From contig NZ_JAHLPN010000014.1 of the NCBI RefSeq assembly GCF_018917935.1, positions 25,536 to 89,535 on the forward strand: DNA of 64,000 nucleotides, read 5' to 3'. The position numbers and the translations under genes are program-made. Below are positions 1 to 8,895 of this stretch, in pieces. Every line of letters starts with the position of its first letter. Position 1 is the first letter of the stretch. Source of the DNA: Kineothrix sp. MSJ-39. Its GTDB lineage: Bacteria > Bacillota > Clostridia > Lachnospirales > Lachnospiraceae. The notes under the pieces were generated by a model. The model searched no databases. It saw nothing but the letters and a program-made list of their open reading frames with translations, and was not told where the DNA came from.

Positions 1-302
1 GCAATCCTGTAAATATCGGATGTAAAAGAGCAGATAACACGGATTCCCGCAATATCATTGACATACTTTACCATATTCTGGATGCTGGATTCATAGCCAT
101 GCTTTTTCAGCTTCTTGACAATACTTTCCGGTGATTTGATACGCGATTTGATATGTTCGATCGGATTGTACTGGTGCACATGCTGGAACTCATCATTTAA
201 GATCTCCAGCTTTGTCCCGATCTCCTTCAGCGCAGAATTATATACAAGCTGGACTTCCTTCCAGCTGTCAATGTCATTTCTCGTATTTGGTACAAATTCC
301 AT
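1..302 (-). CDS. Small alarmone synthetase (RelA/SpoT-type GTP pyrophosphokinase), partial
   Basis: The N-terminal 100 residues are visible; the rest runs off the left edge. Read from ATG at 302, the protein has a short helical leader and then the start of a RelA/SpoT synthetase fold, including IEHIKSRIKSPESIVKKL and NDIAGIRVIC, which match the YjbM/YwaC (RelQ/RelP) family. Such enzymes transfer pyrophosphate from ATP to GDP/GTP to make (p)ppGpp and have no hydrolase domain. An AAGGAAAG ribosome site precedes the start. The family call is firm; RelP versus RelQ cannot be decided because the catalytic half is missing. Confidence 0.85.
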   Translation of the reverse strand, partial: MEFVPNTRNDIDSWKEVQLVYNSALKEIGTKLEILNDEFQHVHQYNPIEHIKSRIKSPESIVKKLKKHGYESSIQNMVKYVNDIAGIRVICSFTSDIYRI

Positions 303-341
303 AAATTCCCCAACTTTCCTTTTTACTACATCCCTGCTGCA

Positions 342-459
342 TCGTGATTTTGTCAAATCACGACATTCGGGAACCCCTCGCATTTTTATTTGATCGCACA
401 TTTGCTTCGCAAACATGCGACAAGGCTCGGGGCTACATCATGAATTTAGCAATTCATGA
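342..459. repeat. Cluster of three small hairpins
   Basis: Three perfect or near-perfect inverted repeats follow one another: 342-363 (9-bp arms, loop TGTC), 395-419 (arms interrupted around a CTTCG-type apex) and 438-459 (9-bp arms, loop TAGC). They lie in the leader of the alarmone synthetase gene. The arrangement resembles the cluster at 16744-16864. No coding signal is seen. Confidence 0.6.
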
Positions 460-528
460 CATATATTATATCACATTTTTTAATTTTTTGTGGAATTTTA
501 CTAATATTTAAGAAATAGATTTCAAAGA

Positions 529-795
529 TCAGTCTTCCTCAATCATCTGGATCTCCAGATAGTCGAAATCTATAGATTCAATAAAATTATCCTGGTAAAA
601 ACGGGCTCTGCTGTGATCCTGAAACTCCTTGACCGTTTTGTCCAGCCAGATCGGTTTTCCGAGATCAAAGGTATAAATGATCTCATCCATTGCATGGAAC
701 ACTTTCTGGGTTCTGCCCGCATCAGAAGCATCCTCCACAACGGTATCTTTGATCATATGATTGTTTTTCCAAATCTTTGCCCACATTCGAAACAT
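529..795 (-). CDS. Hypothetical protein, 88 aa
   Basis: I do not recognise a named family. The start at 795 has a clear AAGGAG site seven bases upstream. The protein is soluble and mixed alpha/beta with an acidic C-terminal end (IQMIEED) and no signal peptide or membrane segment. It is divergent from the hemolysin-III gene and ends about 230 bp before the alarmone synthetase, so it may share a transcript with that gene. The good ribosome site and lack of a competing frame support it as real. Confidence 0.65.
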   Translation of the reverse strand: MFRMWAKIWKNNHMIKDTVVEDASDAGRTQKVFHAMDEIIYTFDLGKPIWLDKTVKEFQDHSRARFYQDNFIESIDFDYLEIQMIEED

Positions 796-859
796 AGAAA
801 TTCTCCTTTTCTGCCGTACATTCTGCCGGTTTTTGTCTCAGATCGTCTGTATCAATCTG

Positions 860-888
860 TTGACTTTTGCATATACTTGATGTAGTAT
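860..888 (+). promoter_or_regulatory. Sigma-A type promoter for the hemolysin-III gene
   Basis: TTGACT (860-865) and TAGTAT (883-888) are separated by exactly 17 bases, about 50 bp before the gene start. Confidence 0.6.
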
Positions 889-902
889 TTGTATTGTAGT
901 AA

Positions 903-919
903 GTAGTTTTCAAAACTAC
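903..919. promoter_or_regulatory. Perfect palindrome downstream of the promoter
   Basis: GTAGTTTT-C-AAAACTAC is a perfect 8-bp inverted repeat around one base. It lies between the -10 box and the ribosome site of the hemolysin-III gene, where an operator could sit. No regulator is identified. Confidence 0.35.
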
Positions 920-939
920 GTGTTGAGGAGGTTGTTATT

Positions 940-1596
940 ATGCAAATCACATTACGAGAACCCGGAAGTGCATTGACACATTTTATCGCCATGGTTATGG
1001 CAGTCGGCGCAGCTGTTCCGTTATTGTTAAAAGCTGCATCTTACGGCTCTGTCTGCCTGCTCGCCATGCTTGTTTTCATCATCAGCATGATCTTATTATA
1101 TGGCGCAAGTGCCACTTATCATTCCATTAATTTACCGGCGGCTGTAATCAAAATATTCCGCAAGATCGACCATTCCATGATCTTCGTCCTGATCGCAGGC
1201 TCCTATACTCCGGTCTGTCTGCTCGTCCTCGATCCGAAAAGAGGCTATCCGCTGCTGATCGCAGTCTGGTCGCTTGCACTGATCGGAATTGGCATTAAGT
1301 TCCTATGGATCACTTGCCCGAAATGGTTTTCATCCGTGATCTATATCGCCATGGGATGGATCTGCGTCTTTGTATTCAGTCCGATCGTCCATCGTCTGCC
1401 CTCTGCTGCCTTTGGCTGGCTGCTCGCAGGCGGAATTATCTATACGGTCGGTGGGATCATATATGCATTAAAGCTCCCGCTTTTTAACGCCAGACATCAA
1501 TATTTTGGTTCTCATGAAATATTTCATCTGTTCGTCATGGGCGGAAGCTTCTGTCATTTCATCTTTATGTACCAGTATGTGATCGGACTTTCCTAA
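940..1596 (+). CDS. Hemolysin III family (PAQR-type) membrane protein
   Basis: A 218-residue protein with about seven hydrophobic segments. It carries the PAQR/HlyIII signatures: [21 protein letters not shown] and a C-terminal [16 protein letters not shown], whose histidines with the earlier Asp and His form the predicted metal site. The family (YqfA/TrhA) is linked to membrane homeostasis; the haemolysin name is historical. The start follows GAGGAGG. Its stop overlaps the convergent galE stop by four bases. Confidence 0.9.
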   Translation: MQITLREPGSALTHFIAMVMAVGAAVPLLLKAASYGSVCLLAMLVFIISMILLYGASATYHSINLPAAVIKIFRKIDHSMIFVLIAGSYTPVCLLVLDPKRGYPLLIAVWSLALIGIGIKFLWITCPKWFSSVIYIAMGWICVFVFSPIVHRLPSAAFGWLLAGGIIYTVGGIIYALKLPLFNARHQYFGSHEIFHLFVMGGSFCHFIFMYQYVIGLS

Positions 1597-2609
1597 TCAG
1601 CGAATCCGTTTGGATTCATGCGCTGCCATCTCCAGGAATCTTCACACATTTCTTTGATATCACGCTGAGCGACCCAGCCAAGCTCTTTCTTTGCAAGGGA
1701 GGCATCTGCATAATTGGTTGCAATGTCTCCTGCGCGGCGCGGCTTGATCTCGTACGGGATTTTAATACCGGTCGCAGCTTCAAAATTCTTGACAATATCC
1801 AGAACGCTGTAACCTTTTCCGGTTCCTAAATTATAGATCTTCAGTCCCGGATTTTCTTTGATCTTTGCGATCGCTTTCACATGACCGATCGCCAGATCCA
1901 CAACGTGGATATAATCTCTCACACCTGTTCCGTCCGGTGTGTCGTAATCATCACCAAATACACCAAGGCATTTCAGTTTGCCGACAGCAACCTGAGTGAT
2001 ATATGGCATCAGGTTATTCGGAATACCATTCGGATTTTCACCGATCTTACCGCTCTTATGTGCACCGATCGGATTGAAGTAACGAAGCAGGATCACATTC
2101 CACTCGGGATCCGCTTTCTGGATATCTGTCAGGATCTGCTCCAACATGCCCTTTGTCTGTCCGTATGGATTGGTGATCTCACCCTTCGGGCAATCTTCCG
2201 TTACCGGTACTTTTTCCGGTTTTCCGTATACGGTTGCTGAAGAAGAGAAGATAATATTTTTTACCCCATGCTTACTCATAACATCAAATAAGATCAGAGA
2301 ACCTGAAATATTATTGTAATAGTACAGCCATGGTTTCTGTACGGATTCTCCGACTGCTTTCAGTCCTGCGAAATGGATCACACACTCGATCTCGTTTTCT
2401 GTAAATACTTTTTCCAGCGCTTCTCTGTCCAGAATGTCCGCTTCATAAAAAGTAACCGGTTTTCCTGTGATCTCCTCTACACGGCGCAGAGATTCTTTGC
2501 TTGCATTGACCAGATTGTCCACAACAACTACGTCATATCCGGCATTCTGCAGTTCCACAACTGTATGGCTTCCGATGAAACCTGCTCCACCTGTCACTAA
2601 AATTGCCAT
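1593..2609 (-). CDS. galE: UDP-glucose 4-epimerase
   Basis: This 338-residue short-chain dehydrogenase-type enzyme interconverts UDP-glucose and UDP-galactose in the Leloir pathway. The N-terminus carries the NAD-binding GGAGFIG. The catalytic set is visible as SSSATVYG followed by Tyr149 and Lys153 in NPYGQTKG. Length matches the family. An in-frame ATG six bases upstream is only two bases from AGGAGG; the ATG at 2609 has the proper spacing of eight and was chosen. The upstream co-directional gene is a UDP-sugar pyrophosphorylase, so the pair probably supplies nucleotide sugars. Confidence 0.95.
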   Translation of the reverse strand: MAILVTGGAGFIGSHTVVELQNAGYDVVVVDNLVNASKESLRRVEEITGKPVTFYEADILDREALEKVFTENEIECVIHFAGLKAVGESVQKPWLYYYNNISGSLILFDVMSKHGVKNIIFSSSATVYGKPEKVPVTEDCPKGEITNPYGQTKGMLEQILTDIQKADPEWNVILLRYFNPIGAHKSGKIGENPNGIPNNLMPYITQVAVGKLKCLGVFGDDYDTPDGTGVRDYIHVVDLAIGHVKAIAKIKENPGLKIYNLGTGKGYSVLDIVKNFEAATGIKIPYEIKPRRAGDIATNYADASLAKKELGWVAQRDIKEMCEDSWRWQRMNPNGFAD

Positions 2610-2661
2610 TTTCATTTCCTCCTGTTGTCTGTTGGTTCATTTCTTTATTTTCTTACAAAAC

Positions 2662-3885
2662 TTATATCTGTATCCCATTTTGGACAAGCAGCGCCCTTGC
2701 TGTGTCCACGCTGTCCACACCTTCTTTGTTCTTGATCGGTGCAAACTCATGCTCCCGCACGACCTCAAATGGCAGACACTTATCCATATCATGGATCATA
2801 TCCAGCACAAGCTGCTCAAACTTATAGCCGTTTGGCTCCTGCGGATTTACCTTTGTACCTGTCTCATCGATATGTGCGATCTTCTTTTCTACTTTATGAT
2901 GCGGAAGCTTGTGGGACATCGTACGTTCCAGTTCGCTGACACGGAACAGATAATTCAGGATCACGCCGTAATTATAGGCGTATTCTCCCCTGTCATTTTT
3001 TTCCTGCCGCATTTCTTCTGTCAGCTCATAATATTCAATGATCGACGGCTTACCGTCTTCCAGACACATCACACCGACCTTTTCATCCGGATTAGCCTTA
3101 GCTACCACTTTGGCGCCTACATTGCACTGTTCTTCGATACAGGCTCCTACAAAAACCGGATCGGCGATCTTCTGTAATACGTTATCTACAGCAAATACAT
3201 TCAGCCATTCGATACCCGTTTTGCGAATCTGATCCAGAATACCGCTTCTTGCCATGGAAACAAACCATCCGCCGTTTCCGTTTGGGGAAGTCGCAATCTT
3301 GCCTTTTTCCTCCAGATAGACTTTGCCGTTATGATCTACAGCAGGCGCCATCTCCTGCATAAAGAAGAAAATATGATCCTGCGGATATCCGAAATACTGA
3401 TGTTCCTTAAAAAATGCCACTGTCTGATCATGGTTTTTATCACTTGTCATCACATATAAATAGATCATATGCTCTGCCTGTGTTGTTACCTGCAGCAGAT
3501 TATGGATCAGGCATTCAAAAATATACAGATCCTTCGTCACACCGATATTGTATACACCTTTCGGTGCATCGGAGCCAAGTCTTGTCCCCATTCCACCGGC
3601 AAGTAAAACCGCACCGACTTTATCAGCACGGATCGCATCCAGTCCGGTTCTGCGAAATTCTTCCTTCTTTTTCTCAATTTCCGGAAGCTGCATGGCAGCC
3701 AGCGGCGCGATCTTACCACGTTCCATTTTATGTGTGGCATCCATGGAAGAAAGCACTTCAAAATCTGTTGCCTCTATCTGTGAGAGAAGCATCTGTTTCT
3801 GTTCCTCATTTAATTCCCCATAAAAATGCAGCAAGTGCTGTTGTCCGTATTTTGTCAGTTTATCCAGCGCCTGTTCATAATTCAT
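2662..3885 (-). CDS. UDPGP-family UTP--sugar-1-phosphate uridylyltransferase
   Basis: The 407-residue product belongs to the eukaryote-type UDP-glucose/UDP-N-acetylglucosamine pyrophosphorylase family, which is unrelated in sequence to bacterial GalU. The nucleotide-binding signature AGGMGTRLGSDAPKG is at residues 96-110, followed by SPNGNGGWF and FAVDN. It should make a UDP-sugar from UTP and a hexose-1-phosphate; glucose or GlcNAc-1-P cannot be told apart here. The start at 3885 follows AAGGGAAA; a longer frame would overlap the upstream gene and lacks a ribosome site. It sits 52 bp before galE on the same strand. Confidence 0.88.
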   Translation of the reverse strand: MNYEQALDKLTKYGQQHLLHFYGELNEEQKQMLLSQIEATDFEVLSSMDATHKMERGKIAPLAAMQLPEIEKKKEEFRRTGLDAIRADKVGAVLLAGGMGTRLGSDAPKGVYNIGVTKDLYIFECLIHNLLQVTTQAEHMIYLYVMTSDKNHDQTVAFFKEHQYFGYPQDHIFFFMQEMAPAVDHNGKVYLEEKGKIATSPNGNGGWFVSMARSGILDQIRKTGIEWLNVFAVDNVLQKIADPVFVGACIEEQCNVGAKVVAKANPDEKVGVMCLEDGKPSIIEYYELTEEMRQEKNDRGEYAYNYGVILNYLFRVSELERTMSHKLPHHKVEKKIAHIDETGTKVNPQEPNGYKFEQLVLDMIHDMDKCLPFEVVREHEFAPIKNKEGVDSVDTARALLVQNGIQI

Positions 3886-3913
3886 ATACGTTTCCCTTTC
3901 CCTTTCTTTATTG

Positions 3914-4813
3914 CTATTTCTCATTTTTCTGATATAAAGTCACTTTTACCAGTTCCGGTCTGTTCAGAAGCCGGATCGGTATCACACTGTTTCCAAGTCC
4001 CCGGCTGATCACAAGATCCGTATCTTTTTCGTGAAAAACTCCTTCTGTATAAGCAGGCAGAAAGCCCTGATCCGGTGCCACAAATCCGCCGATGAACGGA
4101 ATGCGGAACTGTCCGCCGTGCGCGTGCCCGCTCAACACCAGACTGATCCCGTATGCTGCATATTGTTCCAGCCTCTGCGGCTCATGTGCCAGAAGGATCA
4201 TAAAATCATCCGGCTTTTTCCGGGCTGTCAGCTTTTGCAGCGCCTTATCACATTCCGCCGTAGAAGCAAGCGATGCATCATCGATCCCTGCCATATAAAT
4301 CGTTTCCTTTGGCTTACCCATCGTCAGGATACGCACTTCATCCTTTAATATATGAACACCTGCATTCTCAAGTCCCTGCATCAGGCGATCCGTATTCTCT
4401 GCGGACAGCCAGTTGTCATGATTGCCGGTCACAAAATAGACAGGAGCCAGAGCCGCTATGGCAGAAGCAAGCTCCAGTGCCGTATCGACATCCGGGCGGT
4501 TACTGTCTACCAGATCTCCCGTGAGCACGATCACGTCCGGCTTACACGCCCTGATCCTGCGGACAAGTTTTTTCTGCTCCCTGCCAAAGGATTTATTGTG
4601 CAAATCTGATATTTGCACTATTGTACACCCATTAAAGCTTTGTGGCAAATCTTTATTTACAATATCATATTCCGTGACCGTCAAGCCATTGTTCTGCCAG
4701 TATAAAAATGCCGCCAGCAGACAGAAAAAAAGCAGGCAGAAGCATGCTTTTTTCTTTCGTCCATCTACTTTTCTTTGCGATCTGTCAGCTTTGGATGTAA
4801 AGGAAAACTTCAT
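3914..4813 (-). CDS. Membrane-anchored metallophosphoesterase (YkuE/YaeI type)
   Basis: A 299-residue protein with a basic N-terminus, one membrane segment at about 23-39, then a calcineurin-like phosphoesterase domain outside the cell. All metal-binding motifs are present: SDLH (Asp70, His72), GDLVD (Asp100), GNHDNW (Asn131, His132), AHEP and SGHAHGG. Relatives hydrolyse phospholipid head groups or UDP-diacylglucosamine-like substrates; the substrate here is unknown. AGGTGG precedes the start. It ends 28 bp before the pyrophosphorylase and is probably in the same transcript. Confidence 0.88.
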   Translation of the reverse strand: MKFSFTSKADRSQRKVDGRKKKACFCLLFFCLLAAFLYWQNNGLTVTEYDIVNKDLPQSFNGCTIVQISDLHNKSFGREQKKLVRRIRACKPDVIVLTGDLVDSNRPDVDTALELASAIAALAPVYFVTGNHDNWLSAENTDRLMQGLENAGVHILKDEVRILTMGKPKETIYMAGIDDASLASTAECDKALQKLTARKKPDDFMILLAHEPQRLEQYAAYGISLVLSGHAHGGQFRIPFIGGFVAPDQGFLPAYTEGVFHEKDTDLVISRGLGNSVIPIRLLNRPELVKVTLYQKNEK

Positions 4814-4861
4814 AATTCCACCTGCCTGTTCTGTTTTCTGTTCCTGTGATAACTGCCGGCC

Positions 4862-5869
4862 TTATAAGAATACAACGCCTTTTTCTTCTGCTTTCCGCAG
4901 ATCTTCCGGAAGCCATACAGACGCCTGCACCTCTCCCAGATGTGCTTTTCTGAGGAAGAACATGCAGATTCTGGACTGTCCGATTCCGCCGCCGATCGTA
5001 TACGGAAGCTCTTTATTTAAAAGTGCTTTCTGGAACGGAAGCTCCATACGTTCTTCGCAGCCTGCCTTTTTCAGCTGTTCCTTTAAGGAATCCTCATCTA
5101 CGCGGATACCCATGGAAGATAATTCCAGTGCCATATCCAGGACCGGATAGTAAACGATGATATCACCGTTCAGCTTCCAGTCATCATAGTCAGGTGCTCT
5201 GCCATCATGCGGCTTACCGCTTGTCAGTTTATCTCCGATCTGTTCAAGGAAGATTGCACCGTATTCCTTTGCAGCTTTGTTTTCTCTCTCTTTTGCAGTA
5301 AGCTCAGGGTAACGATCCTCCAGCTCCTGTGTTGTCACAAAGGTGATCTCCTCAGGCAGGATGCATTCAATATAATCATATTCGTTTGCCATAAACTTTT
5401 CAGTCACACGAAGTGCTTCGTATACGGATTTTACCGTATCACGCAGTGTTTCTTCGGTTCTGTCCTCTTTGGCAATGATCTTTTCCCAGTCCCACTGATC
5501 GACATAAATGGAATGGATATTATCGGTATCTTCATCTCTGCGGATCGCATTCATGTCGGTGTACAGTCCTTCTCCGACGGAAAAGCCATACTGTCCGAGT
5601 GCCATACGTTTCCACTTTGCCAGAGAATGTACGATCTCCATTTCTCTGTTTTTCTGTTCTTTCAGATCGAATGCAACCGGGCGTTCCACGCCGTTTAAGT
5701 TGTCATTCAGACCGGAAGATGCATCTACAAACAGCGGTGCGGATACACGGCTCAAGTTAAGCTGTGTGATCAGCTCACGCTGGAAGAAGTCTTTGACGCG
5801 TTTGATCGCTTTTTCGGTGTCTTTGATGTTGAGGGCGGATTTGTAACCCTCCGGAATGATTATGCTCAT
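4862..5869 (-). CDS. asnA: Aspartate--ammonia ligase (asparagine synthetase A)
   Basis: The 335-residue enzyme forms asparagine from aspartate, ammonia and ATP. It is a class II aminoacyl-tRNA-synthetase-like fold, recognisable from [30 protein letters not shown] and the C-terminal [14 protein letters not shown]. Full length for the family. GAGGAG lies seven bases before the start. It is downstream of asnS on the same strand, with a 90-bp tandem repeat filling the gap, so asparagine synthesis and charging are neighbours here. Confidence 0.97.
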   Translation of the reverse strand: MSIIIPEGYKSALNIKDTEKAIKRVKDFFQRELITQLNLSRVSAPLFVDASSGLNDNLNGVERPVAFDLKEQKNREMEIVHSLAKWKRMALGQYGFSVGEGLYTDMNAIRRDEDTDNIHSIYVDQWDWEKIIAKEDRTEETLRDTVKSVYEALRVTEKFMANEYDYIECILPEEITFVTTQELEDRYPELTAKERENKAAKEYGAIFLEQIGDKLTSGKPHDGRAPDYDDWKLNGDIIVYYPVLDMALELSSMGIRVDEDSLKEQLKKAGCEERMELPFQKALLNKELPYTIGGGIGQSRICMFFLRKAHLGEVQASVWLPEDLRKAEEKGVVFL

Positions 5870-5900
5870 GTGCAGCTCCTCTTCTTTACTTTCTTAACAG

Positions 5901-6286
5901 GCATCCTCCCACTTCGTGGGTCCCTCTCACGGGATGTGCAGCCATTTCAAATTCTCGCTCCGCTCGAATGGGGCTGCACAGGGTAGTAAGGCATCCTCCC
6001 ACTTCGTGGGTCCCTCTCACGGGATGTGCAGCCATTTCAAATTCTCGCTCCGCTCGAATGGGGCTGCACAGGGTAGTAAGGCATCCTCCCACTTCGTGGG
6101 TCCCTCTCACGGGATGTGCAGCCATTTCAAATTCTCGCTCCGCTCGAATGGGGCTGCACAGGGTAGTAAGGCATCCTCCCACTTCGTGGGTCCCTCTCAC
6201 GGGATGTGCAGCCATTTCAAATTCTCGCTCCGCTCGAATGGGGCTGCACAGGGTAGTAAGGCATCCTCCCACTTCGTGGGTCCCTC
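5901..6286. repeat. Perfect 90-bp tandem repeat, four copies plus a partial fifth
   Basis: Copies begin at 5901, 5991, 6081 and 6171, and a 26-bp partial copy starts at 6261; the full copies look identical base for base. Each unit holds CCCAC-TTC-GTGGG and a larger hairpin with arms TGTGCAGCC and GGCTGCACA. The block fills the gap between asnS and asnA and would lie in their transcript. Because 90 is a multiple of three, long open frames cross it on both strands, but these are purely repeat-derived. Confidence 0.97.
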
Positions 6287-6294
6287 CTTACTAC
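6253..6294. repeat. Palindromic element with CCCAC-TTC-GTGGG core, array end
   Basis: The array ends in a composite hairpin: outer arms GTAGTAAGG (6253-6261) and CCTTACTAC (6286-6294), inner hairpin CCCAC-TTC-GTGGG. The same design recurs at 63545-63586 and 63739-63780. Confidence 0.75.
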
Positions 6295-6299
6295 ATATA

Positions 6300-7691
6300 C
6301 TACAAGTCACAATTTTTCACAGTTCGTGGGAATGGGATGACGTCGCGGATATTGCCCATACCTGTCAGGTACATGACGCAGCGTTCAAAGCCAAGTCCGA
6401 AGCCTGCATGTCTTGCAGAACCGTATTTACGCAGATCCAGATAGAACTGGTAATCTTCCGGTTTCAGACCGCATTCCTGCATTCTCTGCAGAAGGACTTC
6501 GTAGTTGTCCTCTCTCTGGCTTCCGCCGATAATCTCGCCGATACCCGGTACAAGGCAGTCCATGGCAGCAACAGTCTTGCCATCCTCGTTCAGTTTCATA
6601 TAGAAAGCTTTGATCTCCTTCGGATAATCTGTTACAAATACCGGTCTGCCAAATTCTTTTTCTGTCAGATAGCGTTCATGCTCTGTCTGCAGATCGCAAC
6701 CCCAGGATACTTTATAATCAAATTCATCATTGTGCTTCTCTAATATCTTTATGGCTTCTGTGTATGTCACATGACCAAATTCTGAATGAAGGACATGCTC
6801 CAGTCTTTCGATCAGACCTTTATCCACAAACTGATTGAAGAAATTCATTTCTTCCGGCGCATTTTCCAGTACATAGCTGATAATGTATTTGATCATGCTT
6901 TCTGCCAGTACCATATCGTCCTTCAGATCTGCAAAAGCGATCTCCGGCTCGATCATCCAGAATTCTGCCGCATGTCTTGTGGTATTGGAATTTTCTGCAC
7001 GGAAAGTCGGTCCGAATGTATAAATATTCTTAAATGCCATGGCATACGTTTCGCCATTTAACTGGCCACTGACTGTCAGGTTGGTCGGTTTTCCGAAGAA
7101 ATCCTGCTGATAATCAATACTGCCGTCTTCCTTTTTCGGTACGTTTGCCAGATCCATTGTCGTAACCTGGAACATTTCTCCCGCACCTTCACAGTCGCTG
7201 CCTGTGATCAGTGGTGTATGCACATAGACAAAATCGCGCTCCTGGAAGAACTTGTGGATCGCATATGCGATCAGGGAACGAACGCGGAATACAGCTTCAA
7301 ATGTATTGGTACGCGGACGCAGATGAGAGATCGTACGCAGATATTCAAAAGTATGTCTCTTTTTCTGCAGTGGATAATCCGGTGCGGACTGTCCTTCGAT
7401 CACAACTTCTGTTGCCTGGATCTCAAACGGCTGCTTTGCCTGTGGTGTCGGTGTTACAACGCCTTTTACGATCAGGGCAGCACCTACATTTAACTTGCTG
7501 ATCGCTTCAAAATTGGAAAGCTGGTCGGAATATACAACCTGCAGCGGTTCAAAAAATGTACCGTCATTGATCACAAGGAAGCCAAAGCTCTTGCTGTCAC
7601 GTTTGCTTCTCAGCCATCCGCCGATCGTAACTTCCTTTTCCAGATATTCCTTCTGCTCCCGGTATAAATCTCTGATATTTACTAAATCCAT
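6300..7691 (-). CDS. asnS: Asparaginyl-tRNA synthetase
   Basis: A 463-residue class IIb synthetase. It has an N-terminal OB-fold anticodon-binding domain (residues 15-100, including [14 protein letters not shown]) and a catalytic domain with motif 1 around [19 protein letters not shown], motif 2 around [20 protein letters not shown] and motif 3 [13 protein letters not shown] near the C-terminus. The [10 protein letters not shown] stretch is typical of asparaginyl rather than aspartyl enzymes. AAGGAG precedes the start. It is followed by the 90-bp repeat and asnA. Confidence 0.97.
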   Translation of the reverse strand: MDLVNIRDLYREQKEYLEKEVTIGGWLRSKRDSKSFGFLVINDGTFFEPLQVVYSDQLSNFEAISKLNVGAALIVKGVVTPTPQAKQPFEIQATEVVIEGQSAPDYPLQKKRHTFEYLRTISHLRPRTNTFEAVFRVRSLIAYAIHKFFQERDFVYVHTPLITGSDCEGAGEMFQVTTMDLANVPKKEDGSIDYQQDFFGKPTNLTVSGQLNGETYAMAFKNIYTFGPTFRAENSNTTRHAAEFWMIEPEIAFADLKDDMVLAESMIKYIISYVLENAPEEMNFFNQFVDKGLIERLEHVLHSEFGHVTYTEAIKILEKHNDEFDYKVSWGCDLQTEHERYLTEKEFGRPVFVTDYPKEIKAFYMKLNEDGKTVAAMDCLVPGIGEIIGGSQREDNYEVLLQRMQECGLKPEDYQFYLDLRKYGSARHAGFGLGFERCVMYLTGMGNIRDVIPFPRTVKNCDL

Positions 7692-7820
7692 GATAGTTTA
7701 CTCCTTATATCTTTTCCTGTAAGATCCTATAGATCCTGCATCTGCGCATCCGGCAGTTCACATTCTTTGCCGCACAGACCACAAACATATTAATTTTACT
7801 CCATTTCAGCCGCGTTCGCA

Positions 7821-7856
7821 ATAGCATAACGCACCTTTCGTGTGCTATATTGCCTG
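7821..7856. repeat. Small intergenic hairpin
   Basis: An imperfect inverted repeat with arms beginning GCAATAGCA and ending GCTATATTGC, closed by a CACCTTTCGTG apex. It lies between the PIN-protein stop and asnS, with no T-tract, and may belong to the same TTC-loop hairpin class. Confidence 0.4.
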
Positions 7857-7865
7857 CATTGATCT

Positions 7866-8894
7866 TTACAGTGCTTTAAGCCACTCCGTAAACACCGGCT
7901 GGATCAGCTTATAAAAGTGATTGCCGTTTTCCTGTTTAAAGGTTTTGACAAGTGCCATATTCAGTGTCTGCTTGTCCTGTGCCTGCAGCATACAGCCATA
8001 GATCTGTCTGTATACGCCCGCGTGCAGGCTTTCGCCTTTCAGCTTCTGGCGCACTTTCTTTTTCACGGATTCCGGTACATTCGTGCGGACAGGTTTTTCC
8101 GGTGCAACGCTTGCTTGGGCGATTTCTTTATCTGTTTTCCGACTGTTTTCCTGCCTTGTTTTTGGTTGTCCAGTACTAACTTCTTGATCAGGTTGCTCTG
8201 CGGTATCTACATTTTGCACCGCAACCTTCACCTGTTCCTTTTGTACGAAAGCAGCCTCATTTTTATCTGTCTCACTGTTATCTGCTGTGTTGTTATCTGC
8301 TACATTGTCCGCAGTATGTGTGGTTACCGCATCTATATTTTGCGCATTCTCAAATCCAGCCTGTTTCTCATCCTGTACGATCTGATTTTCTGCCTGACTG
8401 TTTTCCTGCATTTCCTGCTTATCAGGCTGCGCTGTCTGGTTCTTTCCGCCTGTCGTTCTGGAAGCCTGCTTTGTCGCCTTAGCAGTTGTCTTCTGCTTAC
8501 CTGCTGCCTTTCCCGCCGCAGTCTTTGCAGCTATTTTCTGTCCCGCGATATTTTCCTTTCTGACAATGCGGATGCCCCACTTCTTCCAGAAATCGATCAC
8601 GCTGTCATAGCCGCTGTCCTTGCTGATCACATAATATTCTTTTACATCAGTCTGTCCGACCAGATAGCCTAAGTAGGTCGTCAGCTGGAAATCCAGATAG
8701 TTCTTTGCCGTTTTTGTTGTTTTGATATATTTTACCTGTGAAGCTGCCTGACAGATCTTCACATGCTCGTCAAACGGAACTGCTCCTGTTTTCGGTCCAT
8801 AGAAAATGATGATCAGATCATCTTCTTTCAGTTGTTCGATCCCGAGCAGACCCTTGACACCTGTGTTTTCATAATCAATTAAATAGGTTGCCAT
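7866..8894 (-). CDS. PIN/NYN-like nuclease-fold protein with long linker
   Basis: The 342-residue product begins with a PIN-like fold: YLIDYENTG (Asp7, Glu9), NYLDFQL (Asp68) and SKDSGYDSVIDF (Asp93, Asp97) supply an acidic set expected for a metal-dependent RNase. Residues about 115-270 are low-complexity, rich in K, A, Q and T. The last 70 residues form a helical domain (QKLKGESLHAGVYRQIYGCML) that I do not recognise. It is the last gene of a six-gene operon and starts one base after the stop of the preceding gene, whose end carries its AGGAG site. Nuclease activity is inferred from the fold only. Confidence 0.75.
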   Translation of the reverse strand: MATYLIDYENTGVKGLLGIEQLKEDDLIIIFYGPKTGAVPFDEHVKICQAASQVKYIKTTKTAKNYLDFQLTTYLGYLVGQTDVKEYYVISKDSGYDSVIDFWKKWGIRIVRKENIAGQKIAAKTAAGKAAGKQKTTAKATKQASRTTGGKNQTAQPDKQEMQENSQAENQIVQDEKQAGFENAQNIDAVTTHTADNVADNNTADNSETDKNEAAFVQKEQVKVAVQNVDTAEQPDQEVSTGQPKTRQENSRKTDKEIAQASVAPEKPVRTNVPESVKKKVRQKLKGESLHAGVYRQIYGCMLQAQDKQTLNMALVKTFKQENGNHFYKLIQPVFTEWLKAL

Positions 8895-8895
8895 A

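Noticed and set aside
940..1596. Toxin or virulence role for the hemolysin-III protein
   Set aside because: The family is widespread in harmless bacteria and the motifs point to a PAQR-type membrane protein.
5901..6286. CRISPR-like array
   Set aside because: The copies are contiguous and identical, with no variable spacers, and no cas genes are present.
5886..6743. Long open frames on both strands across the 90-bp repeat, giving repetitive proteins
   Set aside because: The repeat length is a multiple of three, so any open phase stays open. They lack ribosome sites, and the plus-strand frame runs on inside asnS.
7739..7800. Cysteine-rich stretch (VCGLCGKECELPDAQMQ) on the minus strand before asnS
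   Set aside because: It reads like the end of a zinc-ribbon protein but has a stop just upstream and no start codon; at most a gene remnant.
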